64,000 nt of DNA from Gemmatimonas phototrophica (lineage in GTDB: Bacteria > Latescibacterota > UBA2968 > UBA8231): positions 1 through 64,000 of the forward strand of contig CAMAVQ010000001.1 of assembly GCA_945861755.1 (NCBI GenBank), read 5' to 3'. Positions 53,748-62,554 of the stretch are shown here, in pieces. The notes below the pieces were generated by a model that saw only the letters and a program-made list of their open reading frames with translations, had not been told where the DNA came from and ran no database searches. Position numbers and translations under genes: made by a program. How positions within the stretch are numbered: position 1 is the first letter of the stretch; each line of letters opens with the position of its first letter.

Positions 53748-54803
53748 ATGCGCTTCAGTGTGATCGTGCCCTGCTACAACGCCCAGAGCACCCTGGCCCG
53801 CTGTCTGGACAGCCTCTTTGCCCAAGGGGTGGCCCGCGAGGAATACGAGGTGATCGTGGTGGACGACGGCTCCACGGATCAGAGCCTGCAGATCGTCTCC
53901 GGTTATACATGCCAGTTGTTAGGCAACCCCCGCAATATGGGGCCTGGGGTGGCGCGCAACCTGGGGGCCGCCAGGGCTCAGGGGGAGATCCTGGTCTTCA
54001 TCGATTCGGACTGCATCGCCCCGCCGGATTGGCTGGCTGGCATCGGGAGGCATTTTGCGGGGGACCTGGTACAGGCGGTGTGGGGGGGGTACTGTGGTTC
54101 TGCGGGGGATTCGGTGGTCGAGCGCTTCGCCTTTCTGGAGTGCCTCTACCGGCAGACGGCCCTGGAGTTCCACCTCGAACTGAGCAGCACCTCGAATTTT
54201 GCCTGCCGGAAGAGCGCCTTTGCGCGCATCGGCGGATTCCCCCAGTACGCGCTGTGGTGGAATGATCCTCAGGAGAAGCCTTTCTGGGGAAATGAAGATA
54301 TGGATGTCGCCTATCTCCTTTACCGAATTTTTCCGCAAGGCATGGTGTGGGACCGCGAAAACGGGGTGGTCCACCATTTCCGGCCCAGCGGGTGGAAGTA
54401 CTGCCGGCAGCAAGCCTTCTTCGCCTCGGCCTCGGTGGTTTCGTACGCAGTCTTTCCCGACCTGCGCAAGGCCGGCAATGCAGCGGGTCGCCACAGCGTC
54501 CTGGCCCAACTCTTGAGCACCGTGCCGCTGGGGCTGCTGCTCTTGGCGGGGCAGTGGCCAGTACTGCTGGCCGGGCCACTGCTGAGCTTGTTGGCGGTGC
54601 CCCTGTTGAACAGACAGTTTCTCAAACTGGCGCAAAAACACGAAGGGCGATTTTTCTATCTGTTACTCTTTGCCGCCTACTTACTGGCGCGCAATCTGGC
54701 CTGGGCAGCGGGATGCCTGCGTGGGATGGTGTGGGGAATAGGTGGATTGGTGGGCAGGATGAGCAAGCGTATCACCCTGATGGAATCCTCCTCTCTGAGG
54801 TGA
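53748..54803 (+). CDS. Family 2 glycosyltransferase with C-terminal membrane helices
   Basis: The 351-residue protein opens with FSVIVPCYNAQSTLARCLDSL, VVDDGSTDQS, FIDSDCIAPPDW (DxD-like) and GNEDMDVAYLLYR, a GT-A inverting enzyme of the processive or backbone type. The last ~110 residues have two or three hydrophobic segments, so it is membrane-bound. It starts 7 bases after the GT-C gene. Confidence 0.87.
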   Translation: MRFSVIVPCYNAQSTLARCLDSLFAQGVAREEYEVIVVDDGSTDQSLQIVSGYTCQLLGNPRNMGPGVARNLGAARAQGEILVFIDSDCIAPPDWLAGIGRHFAGDLVQAVWGGYCGSAGDSVVERFAFLECLYRQTALEFHLELSSTSNFACRKSAFARIGGFPQYALWWNDPQEKPFWGNEDMDVAYLLYRIFPQGMVWDRENGVVHHFRPSGWKYCRQQAFFASASVVSYAVFPDLRKAGNAAGRHSVLAQLLSTVPLGLLLLAGQWPVLLAGPLLSLLAVPLLNRQFLKLAQKHEGRFFYLLLFAAYLLARNLAWAAGCLRGMVWGIGGLVGRMSKRITLMESSSLR

Positions 54804-54820
54804 AAGGGGACAGTTGATTC

Positions 54821-56071
54821 ATGGCCGCGAGCCGCAATGTTTTTCTCAAGGGGTGGCAGAGTTGCATGAAATGGTTGGATGTGGCCGCCCAGATGCTGGT
54901 TGGGTTGTTCTGGGCCCCCCATGCCTATCTCATCTTCTTTGTCACAGCCCGGTGCAACGCCCGCTGCAGCTTCTGCTTCTACTGGGAGGAGATCGAGAAT
55001 TCTTCCAAACGCAAAGAGTTGAGCCTGGAGGAAATAGCGCAACTGGCTAAAAAACTCAAACACCTGCTCTACCTTTCCATCGGCGGCGGCGAACCTTTCC
55101 TGCGCGCCGATCTGGCGGATCTAGTCGGGCTCTTCTACCGCCATTGCCGTACCCGCTTTGTCAATATCACCACCAACGGCCTGCAGCCAGAGCGCACCGC
55201 AGCACTGGTAGAACGCATGCTGGTCGAGAACCCCCACCTCAATCTTAAATTGAGTATCAGTCTGGACGCGCTCGGAGAGAAACACGACCAGCTCCGCAAG
55301 GTGCCGGGGAATTTCAAGAAGATTTTGGAGACCCATCACCGTCTTTGCCAACTGCGCGAACGCCATCGCTTTTTTGGCCTCAATATCGCCACTACCTTTT
55401 CAAAGTTTAACGAGGACGAGATCGAAGAACTGATCGACTTTGTCGATGAAAAGCTCGATGTCAATGACCACACCCTGACCTTTATTCGCGGCGAGGCCAA
55501 GGACCGGCAGGCCTTGGATGCCTCGATTGGAAAATATAAAAAGGCCATCTCCTACCTGGATATCAAACACCGGCCGGACAAGCTGGTGTTCCAGCTGCTG
55601 CACAATGTCCTCCGCCTGATGTTTAAGATCAACATCGACACCCTGGAGCAGGACCGGATGATTGTGCCCTGTGTCGCCGGTGGCAAGATGATCACCCTCG
55701 ACGACCAGGGGGTGGTCAAGCCCTGCGAGATGCTGCAGCAGATCCACCACAGCGACCGGTTCAACATCGGGGATGTGCGCACGGCGGACTACGATATCCC
55801 GGCGGTGATGAAGACCCTCAAGGCCCGCGAGGTGCGAGCCTGGATAAAGGATACCAAATGCCATTGCACCTTTGAATGTGCCAATATGGCCAATGTGGTT
55901 TTTAATACCCGGTCCTGGCCACGGGTGGTGGCCGAATTCTTCCGCAAGAGAGAGGTGCCTGTGACTCAAGGCCTCAAACCATCCTCGGGCAGCACAGTGT
56001 CGGCGGGTATGAAGGGCAGTGGGGTACGCGGCGAAGACCAGGTGCCGGCAGAACACGCGACAGTGCGCTAG
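54821..56071 (+). CDS. Radical SAM / SPASM-like enzyme (second copy type)
   Basis: The 416-residue protein has CNARCSFC (C-x3-C-x2-C, residues ~45-52), IGGGEPFLR (GGE motif) and C-terminal cysteines (VPCVAGG, KPCEML, CHCTFEC) that may bind an extra cluster. Its N-terminus has a hydrophobic, amphipathic segment, unusual for this family, which may dock at the membrane. It is only loosely related to the radical SAM protein at 43087. RBS AGGGGAC precedes the ATG. Substrate unknown, inferred glycan or lipid carrier. Confidence 0.85.
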   Translation: MAASRNVFLKGWQSCMKWLDVAAQMLVGLFWAPHAYLIFFVTARCNARCSFCFYWEEIENSSKRKELSLEEIAQLAKKLKHLLYLSIGGGEPFLRADLADLVGLFYRHCRTRFVNITTNGLQPERTAALVERMLVENPHLNLKLSISLDALGEKHDQLRKVPGNFKKILETHHRLCQLRERHRFFGLNIATTFSKFNEDEIEELIDFVDEKLDVNDHTLTFIRGEAKDRQALDASIGKYKKAISYLDIKHRPDKLVFQLLHNVLRLMFKINIDTLEQDRMIVPCVAGGKMITLDDQGVVKPCEMLQQIHHSDRFNIGDVRTADYDIPAVMKTLKAREVRAWIKDTKCHCTFECANMANVVFNTRSWPRVVAEFFRKREVPVTQGLKPSSGSTVSAGMKGSGVRGEDQVPAEHATVR

Positions 56072-56078
56072 GAGCAGC

Positions 56079-56693
56079 ATGGAGAACCAGGTGGGGCAGC
56101 GAATGAAAACCGGCCTGGTATACCGGGCTCCGGCTGTCTACAACCTGGTGCTGTGGGGGTTGTACCGGGGTCGGCCGCGCGACCGTTTTTTGGCTGTCAG
56201 TCAGGAAGTGGAGGCCGGCGACACCGTGGTGGACCTGTGTGCCGGCACCTCCCTGCTCTACGAAACGCTGGCTGGGCGGGCAAAACACTACCAGGCCTTT
56301 GATCTGAACGAGCGTTTCGTCGCCGCCATGGGCCGCCAGGGCATCGAGGCCCACTGCTGCGATGTGGGCACGCTGGAGATTCCCGCCGCCGATGTGGTCA
56401 CCATGTCTTCGGCCCTTTACCATTTTCACCCCCATTGCCTGGAGCTGCTCGAACGCATGCGGGCGAGCGCCCGCAAGAAGGTGGTGGTGGTCGAACCGGT
56501 GCGCAACAACGCCAACTCGGCGCTGCCCCTTTGGGGAGCGTTTGCCCGCTGGGCCAGCAGAGTGGGCGACAATCCGGTGGACTTCCATTTCACCCCCGAG
56601 AGTCTCACCCGCCTGCTCGATCAGCTGCCAGGTCCGAAGCGGATGGAGTTGATCTGCAAGGGGCGGGATGCGCGGATCGTCCTGGAGAACTAA
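56079..56693 (+). CDS. Small SAM-dependent methyltransferase
   Basis: A 204-residue class I methyltransferase with VVDLCAGTSLLYETLAG (motif I), YQAFDLNERFVAAMG and TMSSALYHFHP. The ATG at 56079 is preceded by GGAGCAGC at the end of the radical SAM gene. Tight packing suggests that it acts with the radical SAM enzyme or the aminotransferase that follows. Confidence 0.8.
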   Translation: MENQVGQRMKTGLVYRAPAVYNLVLWGLYRGRPRDRFLAVSQEVEAGDTVVDLCAGTSLLYETLAGRAKHYQAFDLNERFVAAMGRQGIEAHCCDVGTLEIPAADVVTMSSALYHFHPHCLELLERMRASARKKVVVVEPVRNNANSALPLWGAFARWASRVGDNPVDFHFTPESLTRLLDQLPGPKRMELICKGRDARIVLEN

Positions 56694-56699
56694 CGCGAT

Positions 56700-57851
56700 A
56701 TGCGAGATGACTTCCTAGTATTCGGCGCGCCATATATCGGAGAAGAGGAAATCGCCGAGGTGGTGGCGACCCTCCGCTCGGGATGGATTGGGACCGGGCC
56801 CAAGGTGGGCCTCTTCGAGCAGGCCTTCCGCGAGTACGTCGGGGCGGAGTGCGCGGTAGCGGTCAATTCCTGTACCGCAGCCCTGCATCTGTCCTTGCTG
56901 GTCTCCAGGGTGGGACCGGGGGACGAAGTGATCACCACTCCCATGACCTTCTGCGCCACGGCCAATGCCATCGCCCATACCGGCGCCAAACCGGTCTTCG
57001 TCGACATCGACCGGCGCACCCTCAACATTGACCCCGAGCGCATCGAAGCGGCGATCACCAGCCGCACCCGCGCCATCGTTCCGGTCCACTTTGCCGGCCG
57101 TCCCTGCGCCATGGATCACCTCCAGGCCTTGGCCCAGCGCCGTGGGCTGACCCTCATTGAGGATGCGGCCCACGCCATCGAAAGCTGGTCGACAGTGGGC
57201 AAGATCGGCGCCGTGGGGGATCTCACCTGCTTCAGTTTCTACGTCACCAAGAACGTCGTGACCGCCGAAGGCGGAATGATCACCACCAACCGGCGCGACT
57301 GGGCCGAGCAACTCAAGGTCTACGCCCTGCACGGCATGACCCACGACGCGTGGAAGCGTTATTCGGACGAAGGCTACAAGCATTACGCGGTGGAACTGGC
57401 TGGTTTCAAGTACAACATGACCGACATCCAGGCTTCGCTGGGCATCCCTCAGCTCAAGAGGGTCGAGGCCAACCTGCAGCGCCGGGTGCAGATCTGGGAG
57501 CGGTATGACCGAGCATTTGAGGACCTGCCCCTGATCACCCCCGCACCTCCCGAAGTCGGTACCGTACACGCGCGGCATCTCTACACGGTATTGGTGGACC
57601 GCGAACAGGTGGGGATCACGCGCGACGAGTTTGTCAGTCGGCTGCACCGGCTCAGGATCGGTAGCGGCATCCACTATGTGGCGGTGCACCTGCAGCCGTA
57701 CTATCAGCGAACCTGGGACTACCGCCGGGGCGACTTCCCCGAGGCTGAATACATCTCCGACCGCACCCTTTCCCTCCCACTGGGGGTGAAGATGACCGAC
57801 CAGGATGTCGAGGACGTGATCGAAGCCGTGCGCAGTCTGGCCGGCGCCTGA
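56700..57851 (+). CDS. DegT/DnrJ/EryC1/StrS-family sugar aminotransferase
   Basis: The 383-residue PLP enzyme has NSCTAALHLSLL, the IEDAAHAIES block and the PLP lysine in FYVTKNVVTAEGG (K about residue 184), and a C-terminal GIHYVAVHLQPYYQ typical of NDP-sugar aminotransferases. It makes amino sugars from keto-sugars, fitting the polysaccharide deacetylase and glycosyltransferases around it. Full length. It is followed by a 248-base regulatory gap. Confidence 0.93.
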   Translation: MRDDFLVFGAPYIGEEEIAEVVATLRSGWIGTGPKVGLFEQAFREYVGAECAVAVNSCTAALHLSLLVSRVGPGDEVITTPMTFCATANAIAHTGAKPVFVDIDRRTLNIDPERIEAAITSRTRAIVPVHFAGRPCAMDHLQALAQRRGLTLIEDAAHAIESWSTVGKIGAVGDLTCFSFYVTKNVVTAEGGMITTNRRDWAEQLKVYALHGMTHDAWKRYSDEGYKHYAVELAGFKYNMTDIQASLGIPQLKRVEANLQRRVQIWERYDRAFEDLPLITPAPPEVGTVHARHLYTVLVDREQVGITRDEFVSRLHRLRIGSGIHYVAVHLQPYYQRTWDYRRGDFPEAEYISDRTLSLPLGVKMTDQDVEDVIEAVRSLAGA

Positions 57852-57901
57852 ACTGGCGGCCTTCCCCTGATCCTCCCTTGATATATCAGCCTCAAGGCAG
57901 G

Positions 57902-57987
57902 CTGGGTATCCTTTTTGCTGGTCCTTGATCGGGAATCACGGGCTGGCGAGGAATTTGATTTGAAAACAAGAAAAAATGTCGATAACT
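57902..57987 (+). promoter_or_regulatory. Promoter module with repeated upstream element (copy 1)
   Basis: The element CTGGGTATCCTTTTTGCT (57902-57919) is followed 40 bases later by TTGAAA (57960) and GATAAC (57981). The same 18 bases and a matching TTGAAA/GATAAT pair, at almost the same spacing, lie at 59474-59556. A 10-bp palindrome TGATATATCA (57879-57888) is just upstream. It faces the APS-kinase-like gene. Confidence 0.65.
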
Positions 57988-58099
57988 AGGGAGGATGGGA
58001 AGAATTATTTCCCCCTGGGCAGCGGCCGAACAGGCGTGAGCGCGAGTGAATCTGGACCGCCGTTTCCCAGCAATGCCTCTTTTGAGGCGAGGAGCCTGC

Positions 58100-58717
58100 A
58101 TGCCACCTTTTGTCATTTCCATCATCGGCTTGTCGTCCAGCGGCAAAACCACCCTGGGCCGGCGCCTGCACCGCCACCTGGCCGGACTGGCCGTCGAATT
58201 GATCGACGGAGACAGCATCCGCGACTTCCTCAAGGGGAAGATCGACTACACCCCCGCAGGGCGCCGGTTGTCGGCCTCGGTTCAGACGCTGGTGGCCTGT
58301 GCGCTGTACAAGCACGGCGTCTCCTCGATCGTCTGCAATATATCTCCTTTTGAGGAGAGCCGGCGTTTCGCCCGCAGTCGCATACCCAACTTCACCGAAG
58401 TCTATCTGGAATGCCCGCTTGAGGTCTGCATGCAGCGGGACCAGATCCTCCACAAGAACGTATACCAGCCTGCCCGCAAAGGGCTGATCCAGGGCGCCAA
58501 TGTGGTCGGCCTAGATATCGAATTCGAGGTGCCGTCGGCTGCCGATCTGGTGCTGCCTACCCACGCAGAGAGCGAAGAGGAGAGCTTTTTGCGGCTGCTG
58601 GCCTACCTGGAGCAGCACTGGGTGGGGCCGGTGGCAGGGGAGTCCTGGCGGCAGGAGCAGAAAGCAGGGGGTGAGAGTCGGGATTGTTTCCAGCCCGGCT
58701 TTGGTCAGAACCGTTGA
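58100..58717 (+). CDS. Adenylylsulfate (APS) kinase-like protein
   Basis: The 205-residue protein has the P-loop GLSSSGKTTL, DGDSIRDFLKG, the family block ISPFEESRRFARSR and EVYLECPLEVCMQRD with GLDIEFEVP near the end, all positions of APS kinase (CysC). APS kinase makes PAPS, the sulfate donor for sulfation. No sulfurylase or sulfotransferase gene is visible, so a related sugar- or alcohol-kinase role remains possible. ATG at 58100 follows AGGAG; a longer GTG start at 58046 lacks support. Confidence 0.78.
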   Translation: MPPFVISIIGLSSSGKTTLGRRLHRHLAGLAVELIDGDSIRDFLKGKIDYTPAGRRLSASVQTLVACALYKHGVSSIVCNISPFEESRRFARSRIPNFTEVYLECPLEVCMQRDQILHKNVYQPARKGLIQGANVVGLDIEFEVPSAADLVLPTHAESEEESFLRLLAYLEQHWVGPVAGESWRQEQKAGGESRDCFQPGFGQNR

Positions 58718-58770
58718 GACAGGGAAGCACCAGGGCTGATGACCAGGCTCTGAGCAGAGAGGAGAGTTAG

Positions 58771-59463
58771 ATGTCACTGCAGTCGGAAGTCGGTGTCCAA
58801 GTGGTTGCCGCAGACCGCTTTTGCCAACACGACCAAATCATGTACGAGTACTACGACCGTAACCCGCCCTACGATCCCACTCTTGCAGCCCTGGAGCGGT
58901 CGGAAGAGGGGTTGCTGGTCAGTCGGCTGCAGCAGGTACTGAGGGGCCGGCGGGTCATGGAGATCGCCTGCGGCTCGGGATGGGCCACCCGCCTAGTGGC
59001 GGATGTGGCGCGGTCGGTGGTAGCCACCGACCTTTCTCCCACGCGGCTGGCCCTGGCCCGGCAGCGGCTGGGCCAGGCCCGACCCCAGGTCCGCTTTGTC
59101 TTGGCCGACGCCTATGCCCTCGACCAGGTGGAGGGGTGCTTCGACGCGGCCTTTGCCCTGGCCTGGTTCGCCCATGTGCCCAAAGACCGCCACCGGGTAT
59201 TCCTCGACGGCCTTCACGACCGGATCGGGAAGGGGGGGCGAATCTTTCTCGCCGACGAACGTTACAACATAGGGGAGGAGTGCCCCTGCCCAGGGGAGGA
59301 GGACAGTTATGAACTGCGCCGTCTGGAAGGGGGGGACTACTATACCATCGTCGACAACAAGTTCGAAGAAGAGGAACTGCGCTGCATCTTCGGCCCGGGA
59401 ACCAAGGATCTGGTTGTGCACCTGAGCCGCGACTACTGGTGGCTGGATTATACCATCAGCTAG
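58771..59463 (+). CDS. SAM-dependent methyltransferase
   Basis: A 230-residue class I methyltransferase with VMEIACGSGWATRLVA (motif I), VVATDLSPTRLALARQRLG and FALAWFAHVPKDRHRVFLDGL. RBS GAGAGGAGAG precedes the ATG. It lies between the APS-kinase-like gene and the second copy of the promoter module. Substrate unknown. Confidence 0.83.
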   Translation: MSLQSEVGVQVVAADRFCQHDQIMYEYYDRNPPYDPTLAALERSEEGLLVSRLQQVLRGRRVMEIACGSGWATRLVADVARSVVATDLSPTRLALARQRLGQARPQVRFVLADAYALDQVEGCFDAAFALAWFAHVPKDRHRVFLDGLHDRIGKGGRIFLADERYNIGEECPCPGEEDSYELRRLEGGDYYTIVDNKFEEEELRCIFGPGTKDLVVHLSRDYWWLDYTIS

Positions 59464-59473
59464 GAAGCTCATC

Positions 59474-59556
59474 CTGGGTATCCTTTTTGCTCAAACGACA
59501 GAGGAGGCTGCTGCAGGCGAGAAAGAACTTGAAAATGGGAATATATTGCCGATAAT
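59474..59556 (+). promoter_or_regulatory. Promoter module with repeated upstream element (copy 2)
   Basis: CTGGGTATCCTTTTTGCT (59474-59491) recurs exactly, 37 bases before TTGAAA (59529-59534), with GATAAT at 59551-59556 after a 16-base spacer. The hydrolase gene starts 37 bases further on. The match with the region at 57902 implies shared regulation. Confidence 0.68.
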
Positions 59557-59592
59557 TGTGATAGCTGGCATAAATTTTCCCATGGAGCAGAC

Positions 59593-60834
59593 ATGCATAT
59601 CATCCTGATCTCCAAAGACATGTTGCCGGCCAGCGATTTGCCGGTGTACGGCAACAGGTCTAGGTGTATGCCGAACCTTGGTCGCCTGGCGGCTGGGGGT
59701 ACGGTGTTCAGGAACTGTATTTCTCCCTGCCCCTCCTCGGCCATGGCCTACAGCTGTGTGATGGTGGGCCGGCAGCCCTATGAACTGCAGCGCGAGACCA
59801 TGGAAAGCCAGCGGGACGTGCACAACGACCAGTCCCTTTTTGCCGCGCTGGCCGGCCGCGGATTTCGCACCGCCGTGGTGTGGGACAAGTTCTGGACCCT
59901 GAAGGGCCGGCACCACGCCCTGAAGATCTACGACCAGGGCACCACCTTTCACAACCTCGATATCTACCACGAAATCGGCATTCACCGCAATGGCAAAACG
60001 GGTTCCCTCCGCACCCAGGCACCGGGCACGTCCCCACCCCTGACCCAGATCCTCGAGGTCGTGGAGCAGATCCGCAGCGAAAGCAGCGACACCTTCATCT
60101 GGCTCCACTGTCCCCATATCCTCGCCGGTCACAGTTCTATCGGCGCCGACCTGGAGTACTTCGACCACATCCTCGGCCAACTCATGGAACGCTACGACCG
60201 GCAGCACATCTACTTGTTTTCCGACCACGGGCACATGGATTTTTTCGGCGGCGAGATTCTCTACGGGAAAACCATGAACCAGCCCGTGCTCCACGTCCCG
60301 CTGATTGTGCCCCTGCTGCCCGCTGTCGGCCCCGCAACCGACCAGGTGTTCAGCAGTGTGCGCCTCAAGGAGTTGATCCTCGAGTCGCGGGCGGTCTTCG
60401 ACCCCTTTGTGTTTTCCATCAACCAACTGCCCCATCAGCCGAACCGGGTGCTGACCATTGTCGAAGGGCGTTTCAAATACTGGTTTTTCAAGAAATACCA
60501 GGCCGAAGGGCTGTACGATCTGGAATTTGACCCCCTCGAACAGCGAAATCTGTTGTTAGAGGAGGTGTACAGCCGGGCCAAGAAGCGGACCATCGCCATG
60601 CATCAGGCCATCACCTATACGGCATGGGAAGAAGCCGAGCAGGCGTATCTGCGCCTCCGCCGCGAGCGCGAAAGGGTCTGGAACGATCCCGGGTTGTGGG
60701 TCAATGCCAAGGGTCTGGGCAAGAACCTGATCCGCGACGGTATCTGGAACTCGCTGCGCGACCGCTTCTTCCCGCGCACCAGTGCCAGTGGTAGGTGGGG
60801 AAGCACTGCAGCGGCGCAGCAGTGCCTCTTCTAG
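59593..60834 (+). CDS. Alkaline-phosphatase-superfamily hydrolase, sulfatase-like without the sulfatase signature
   Basis: The 413-residue protein has the superfamily pattern: an N-terminal nucleotide/metal core, an active-site-like CPSSAMAYSCVMVGRQP and the metal motif FSDHGH. The canonical sulfatase C-x-P-x-R is absent, so it cannot be matured to formylglycine in the usual way; it may be a phosphohydrolase or phosphotransferase instead. It has no signal peptide. Coiled, basic residues fill the C-terminus. It follows promoter module copy 2. Confidence 0.72.
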   Translation: MHIILISKDMLPASDLPVYGNRSRCMPNLGRLAAGGTVFRNCISPCPSSAMAYSCVMVGRQPYELQRETMESQRDVHNDQSLFAALAGRGFRTAVVWDKFWTLKGRHHALKIYDQGTTFHNLDIYHEIGIHRNGKTGSLRTQAPGTSPPLTQILEVVEQIRSESSDTFIWLHCPHILAGHSSIGADLEYFDHILGQLMERYDRQHIYLFSDHGHMDFFGGEILYGKTMNQPVLHVPLIVPLLPAVGPATDQVFSSVRLKELILESRAVFDPFVFSINQLPHQPNRVLTIVEGRFKYWFFKKYQAEGLYDLEFDPLEQRNLLLEEVYSRAKKRTIAMHQAITYTAWEEAEQAYLRLRRERERVWNDPGLWVNAKGLGKNLIRDGIWNSLRDRFFPRTSASGRWGSTAAAQQCLF

Positions 60835-60850
60835 CAGAGGGGATGAGAGG

Positions 60851-62545
60851 ATGAATTTGTCAGGGGACAAGCTGCTGGTCATCGGCCTAGACGGGGCCGG
60901 GTACCCATACCTTAAGGAAGCGCTGGCCGGCGGCCACTTGCCGGTGTTGGCCAGGCTGGTGGCCAAGGGGTCGATGGCCCAACTGGAATCCACGGAGATT
61001 GTCCTGACACCGGTGGCCTGGTCCACCTCCTACACCGGCAAGAATCCGGCTGCGCACGGAATATGTGGGTTTACCAGGCGCAAGCCGGGCACCTACCGTT
61101 GGGGATATGTGAGCCCGTCCGACAGAGCCAGCAAGGAATATTGGCGGGTGCTGGACGACCAAGGGCTCCAGAGTGTCCTGGTCGGGCCGATCTTCTGCCG
61201 CAAACAGGAAGAGTTCGGGGGTGTTTATGTGGGGGGGGAGTATTGCGGAGAACTGGCGAACAACGTCCATCCCGTATCCCTGCTGGACCTGGTGGCCGGC
61301 CGTTTCAACTATCAGCCGGTCTCGCCTTGCAGCAACCTGGAAGAAGTGGAACTATTCATCCAGCGGAAGTTCGCCCTGGCTCGTCAGCTGCTGGTCGACC
61401 ATCCGTGGAATCTAGGATTTGTAGGCTTCATGGAGCCCGACCTGCTGCACCACACCAATGATCCGCAGTTTGCGCTGGAGGGGTATCGCATCTTCGACCG
61501 CTTGCTGGGCGAGTTTCTGGCAGGCCTGCCCGAGGATCTGCCGGTTTTGCTCTACTCTGATCACGGACACCGCACCTGCGCCCAAGCCTTTCACGTCAAT
61601 TCCTGGCTCTGTGCCGAGGGATTTCTGGCCAAAAAAAAGGGGTCCGAAGCCCTGGCCCAGCGCTGGCGCGAGGTCAAGGAGGGGATCAGCCAGCTGGCCA
61701 ACAAGCTGGATTCGCCCTTCGAGCGGGTATTCTTTTCGGCGCTCTTCGCCGGTCGCGCCCTGGTGCGCAGCCTGCCTTCCCTGCACCGGGCCTTGCTGAC
61801 ACTTTTCCCCAATGCCGGGCTGCCGGACAAGGCGCGCCCGGTGGTCTTCGGCGAGCAATTCAACGTCGGGGTACAGTTGGGGGACCTGGAACCGGGGGTC
61901 CTGCTGGATTACGGGCGCACCAAGGCCTATGCGGACCTGAACCGCGGCGGCAACATCGCCGGCATCTGCATCAACCGCCGGGGGAGGGACCCGCAGGGTG
62001 TGGTGGCGGACGAGGAGTACGAAAGCGTCAGAGAGCAAATCTGCATGGCCCTGAGGCAGATACCCGAGCCACAAGATAGGGGACCTCTGGTCAAGCGGAT
62101 CTGGCGGCGGGAGGAGCTCTTCTCGGGGAAATTCGTCGAGGATTTTCCGGATCTGCTCTTCGAGATCGACGAGCGCTACTATACCTATATCTCGGAAGAC
62201 AATGTCGATCCGCGCCGGCTCTTTGTCGATTTGCGCGATTCCCAACACGCCCGCGAAGGGGTGATGATCTGCTCGGGGGGGTGTTTTGCCCAGGACACTC
62301 CGGTGCCGCAGGCCGTCCCTGGTTTGATCGACGTGGCGCCCACCATTCTCTATGCTTTGGGCGCCGCGATTCCCACCGACCTCGAGGGCCGGGTCTTAAC
62401 GGAATTGTTTGACCCGGTACACCTTGCCGCCCACCCGGTGTATTGGTCCGAGGCCTCCAGCCTGGCCGATCAGGGGGCCGGGTACAGTCCCCACGAAGAA
62501 CAGCTCATCGCCGCGCGCCTGCGGGGACTGGGCTACATAGAATAG
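60851..62545 (+). CDS. Alkaline-phosphatase-superfamily phosphodiesterase-like protein
   Basis: The 564-residue protein resembles type I phosphodiesterase/nucleotide pyrophosphatase: metal Asp in VIGLDGAGYPY, a nucleophile-type Thr in LTPVAWSTSYTGKNPAAHGI and the metal motif SDHGH. A C-terminal block GLIDVAPTILYALGAAIPTDLEG is the usual family end. It has no signal peptide. With the hydrolase before it, it may cut phosphodiesters or sulfate/phosphate esters of a glycan donor. RBS AGAGGGGATGAGAGG precedes the ATG. Confidence 0.85.
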   Translation: MNLSGDKLLVIGLDGAGYPYLKEALAGGHLPVLARLVAKGSMAQLESTEIVLTPVAWSTSYTGKNPAAHGICGFTRRKPGTYRWGYVSPSDRASKEYWRVLDDQGLQSVLVGPIFCRKQEEFGGVYVGGEYCGELANNVHPVSLLDLVAGRFNYQPVSPCSNLEEVELFIQRKFALARQLLVDHPWNLGFVGFMEPDLLHHTNDPQFALEGYRIFDRLLGEFLAGLPEDLPVLLYSDHGHRTCAQAFHVNSWLCAEGFLAKKKGSEALAQRWREVKEGISQLANKLDSPFERVFFSALFAGRALVRSLPSLHRALLTLFPNAGLPDKARPVVFGEQFNVGVQLGDLEPGVLLDYGRTKAYADLNRGGNIAGICINRRGRDPQGVVADEEYESVREQICMALRQIPEPQDRGPLVKRIWRREELFSGKFVEDFPDLLFEIDERYYTYISEDNVDPRRLFVDLRDSQHAREGVMICSGGCFAQDTPVPQAVPGLIDVAPTILYALGAAIPTDLEGRVLTELFDPVHLAAHPVYWSEASSLADQGAGYSPHEEQLIAARLRGLGYIE

Positions 62546-62554
62546 CAGGTTGGA

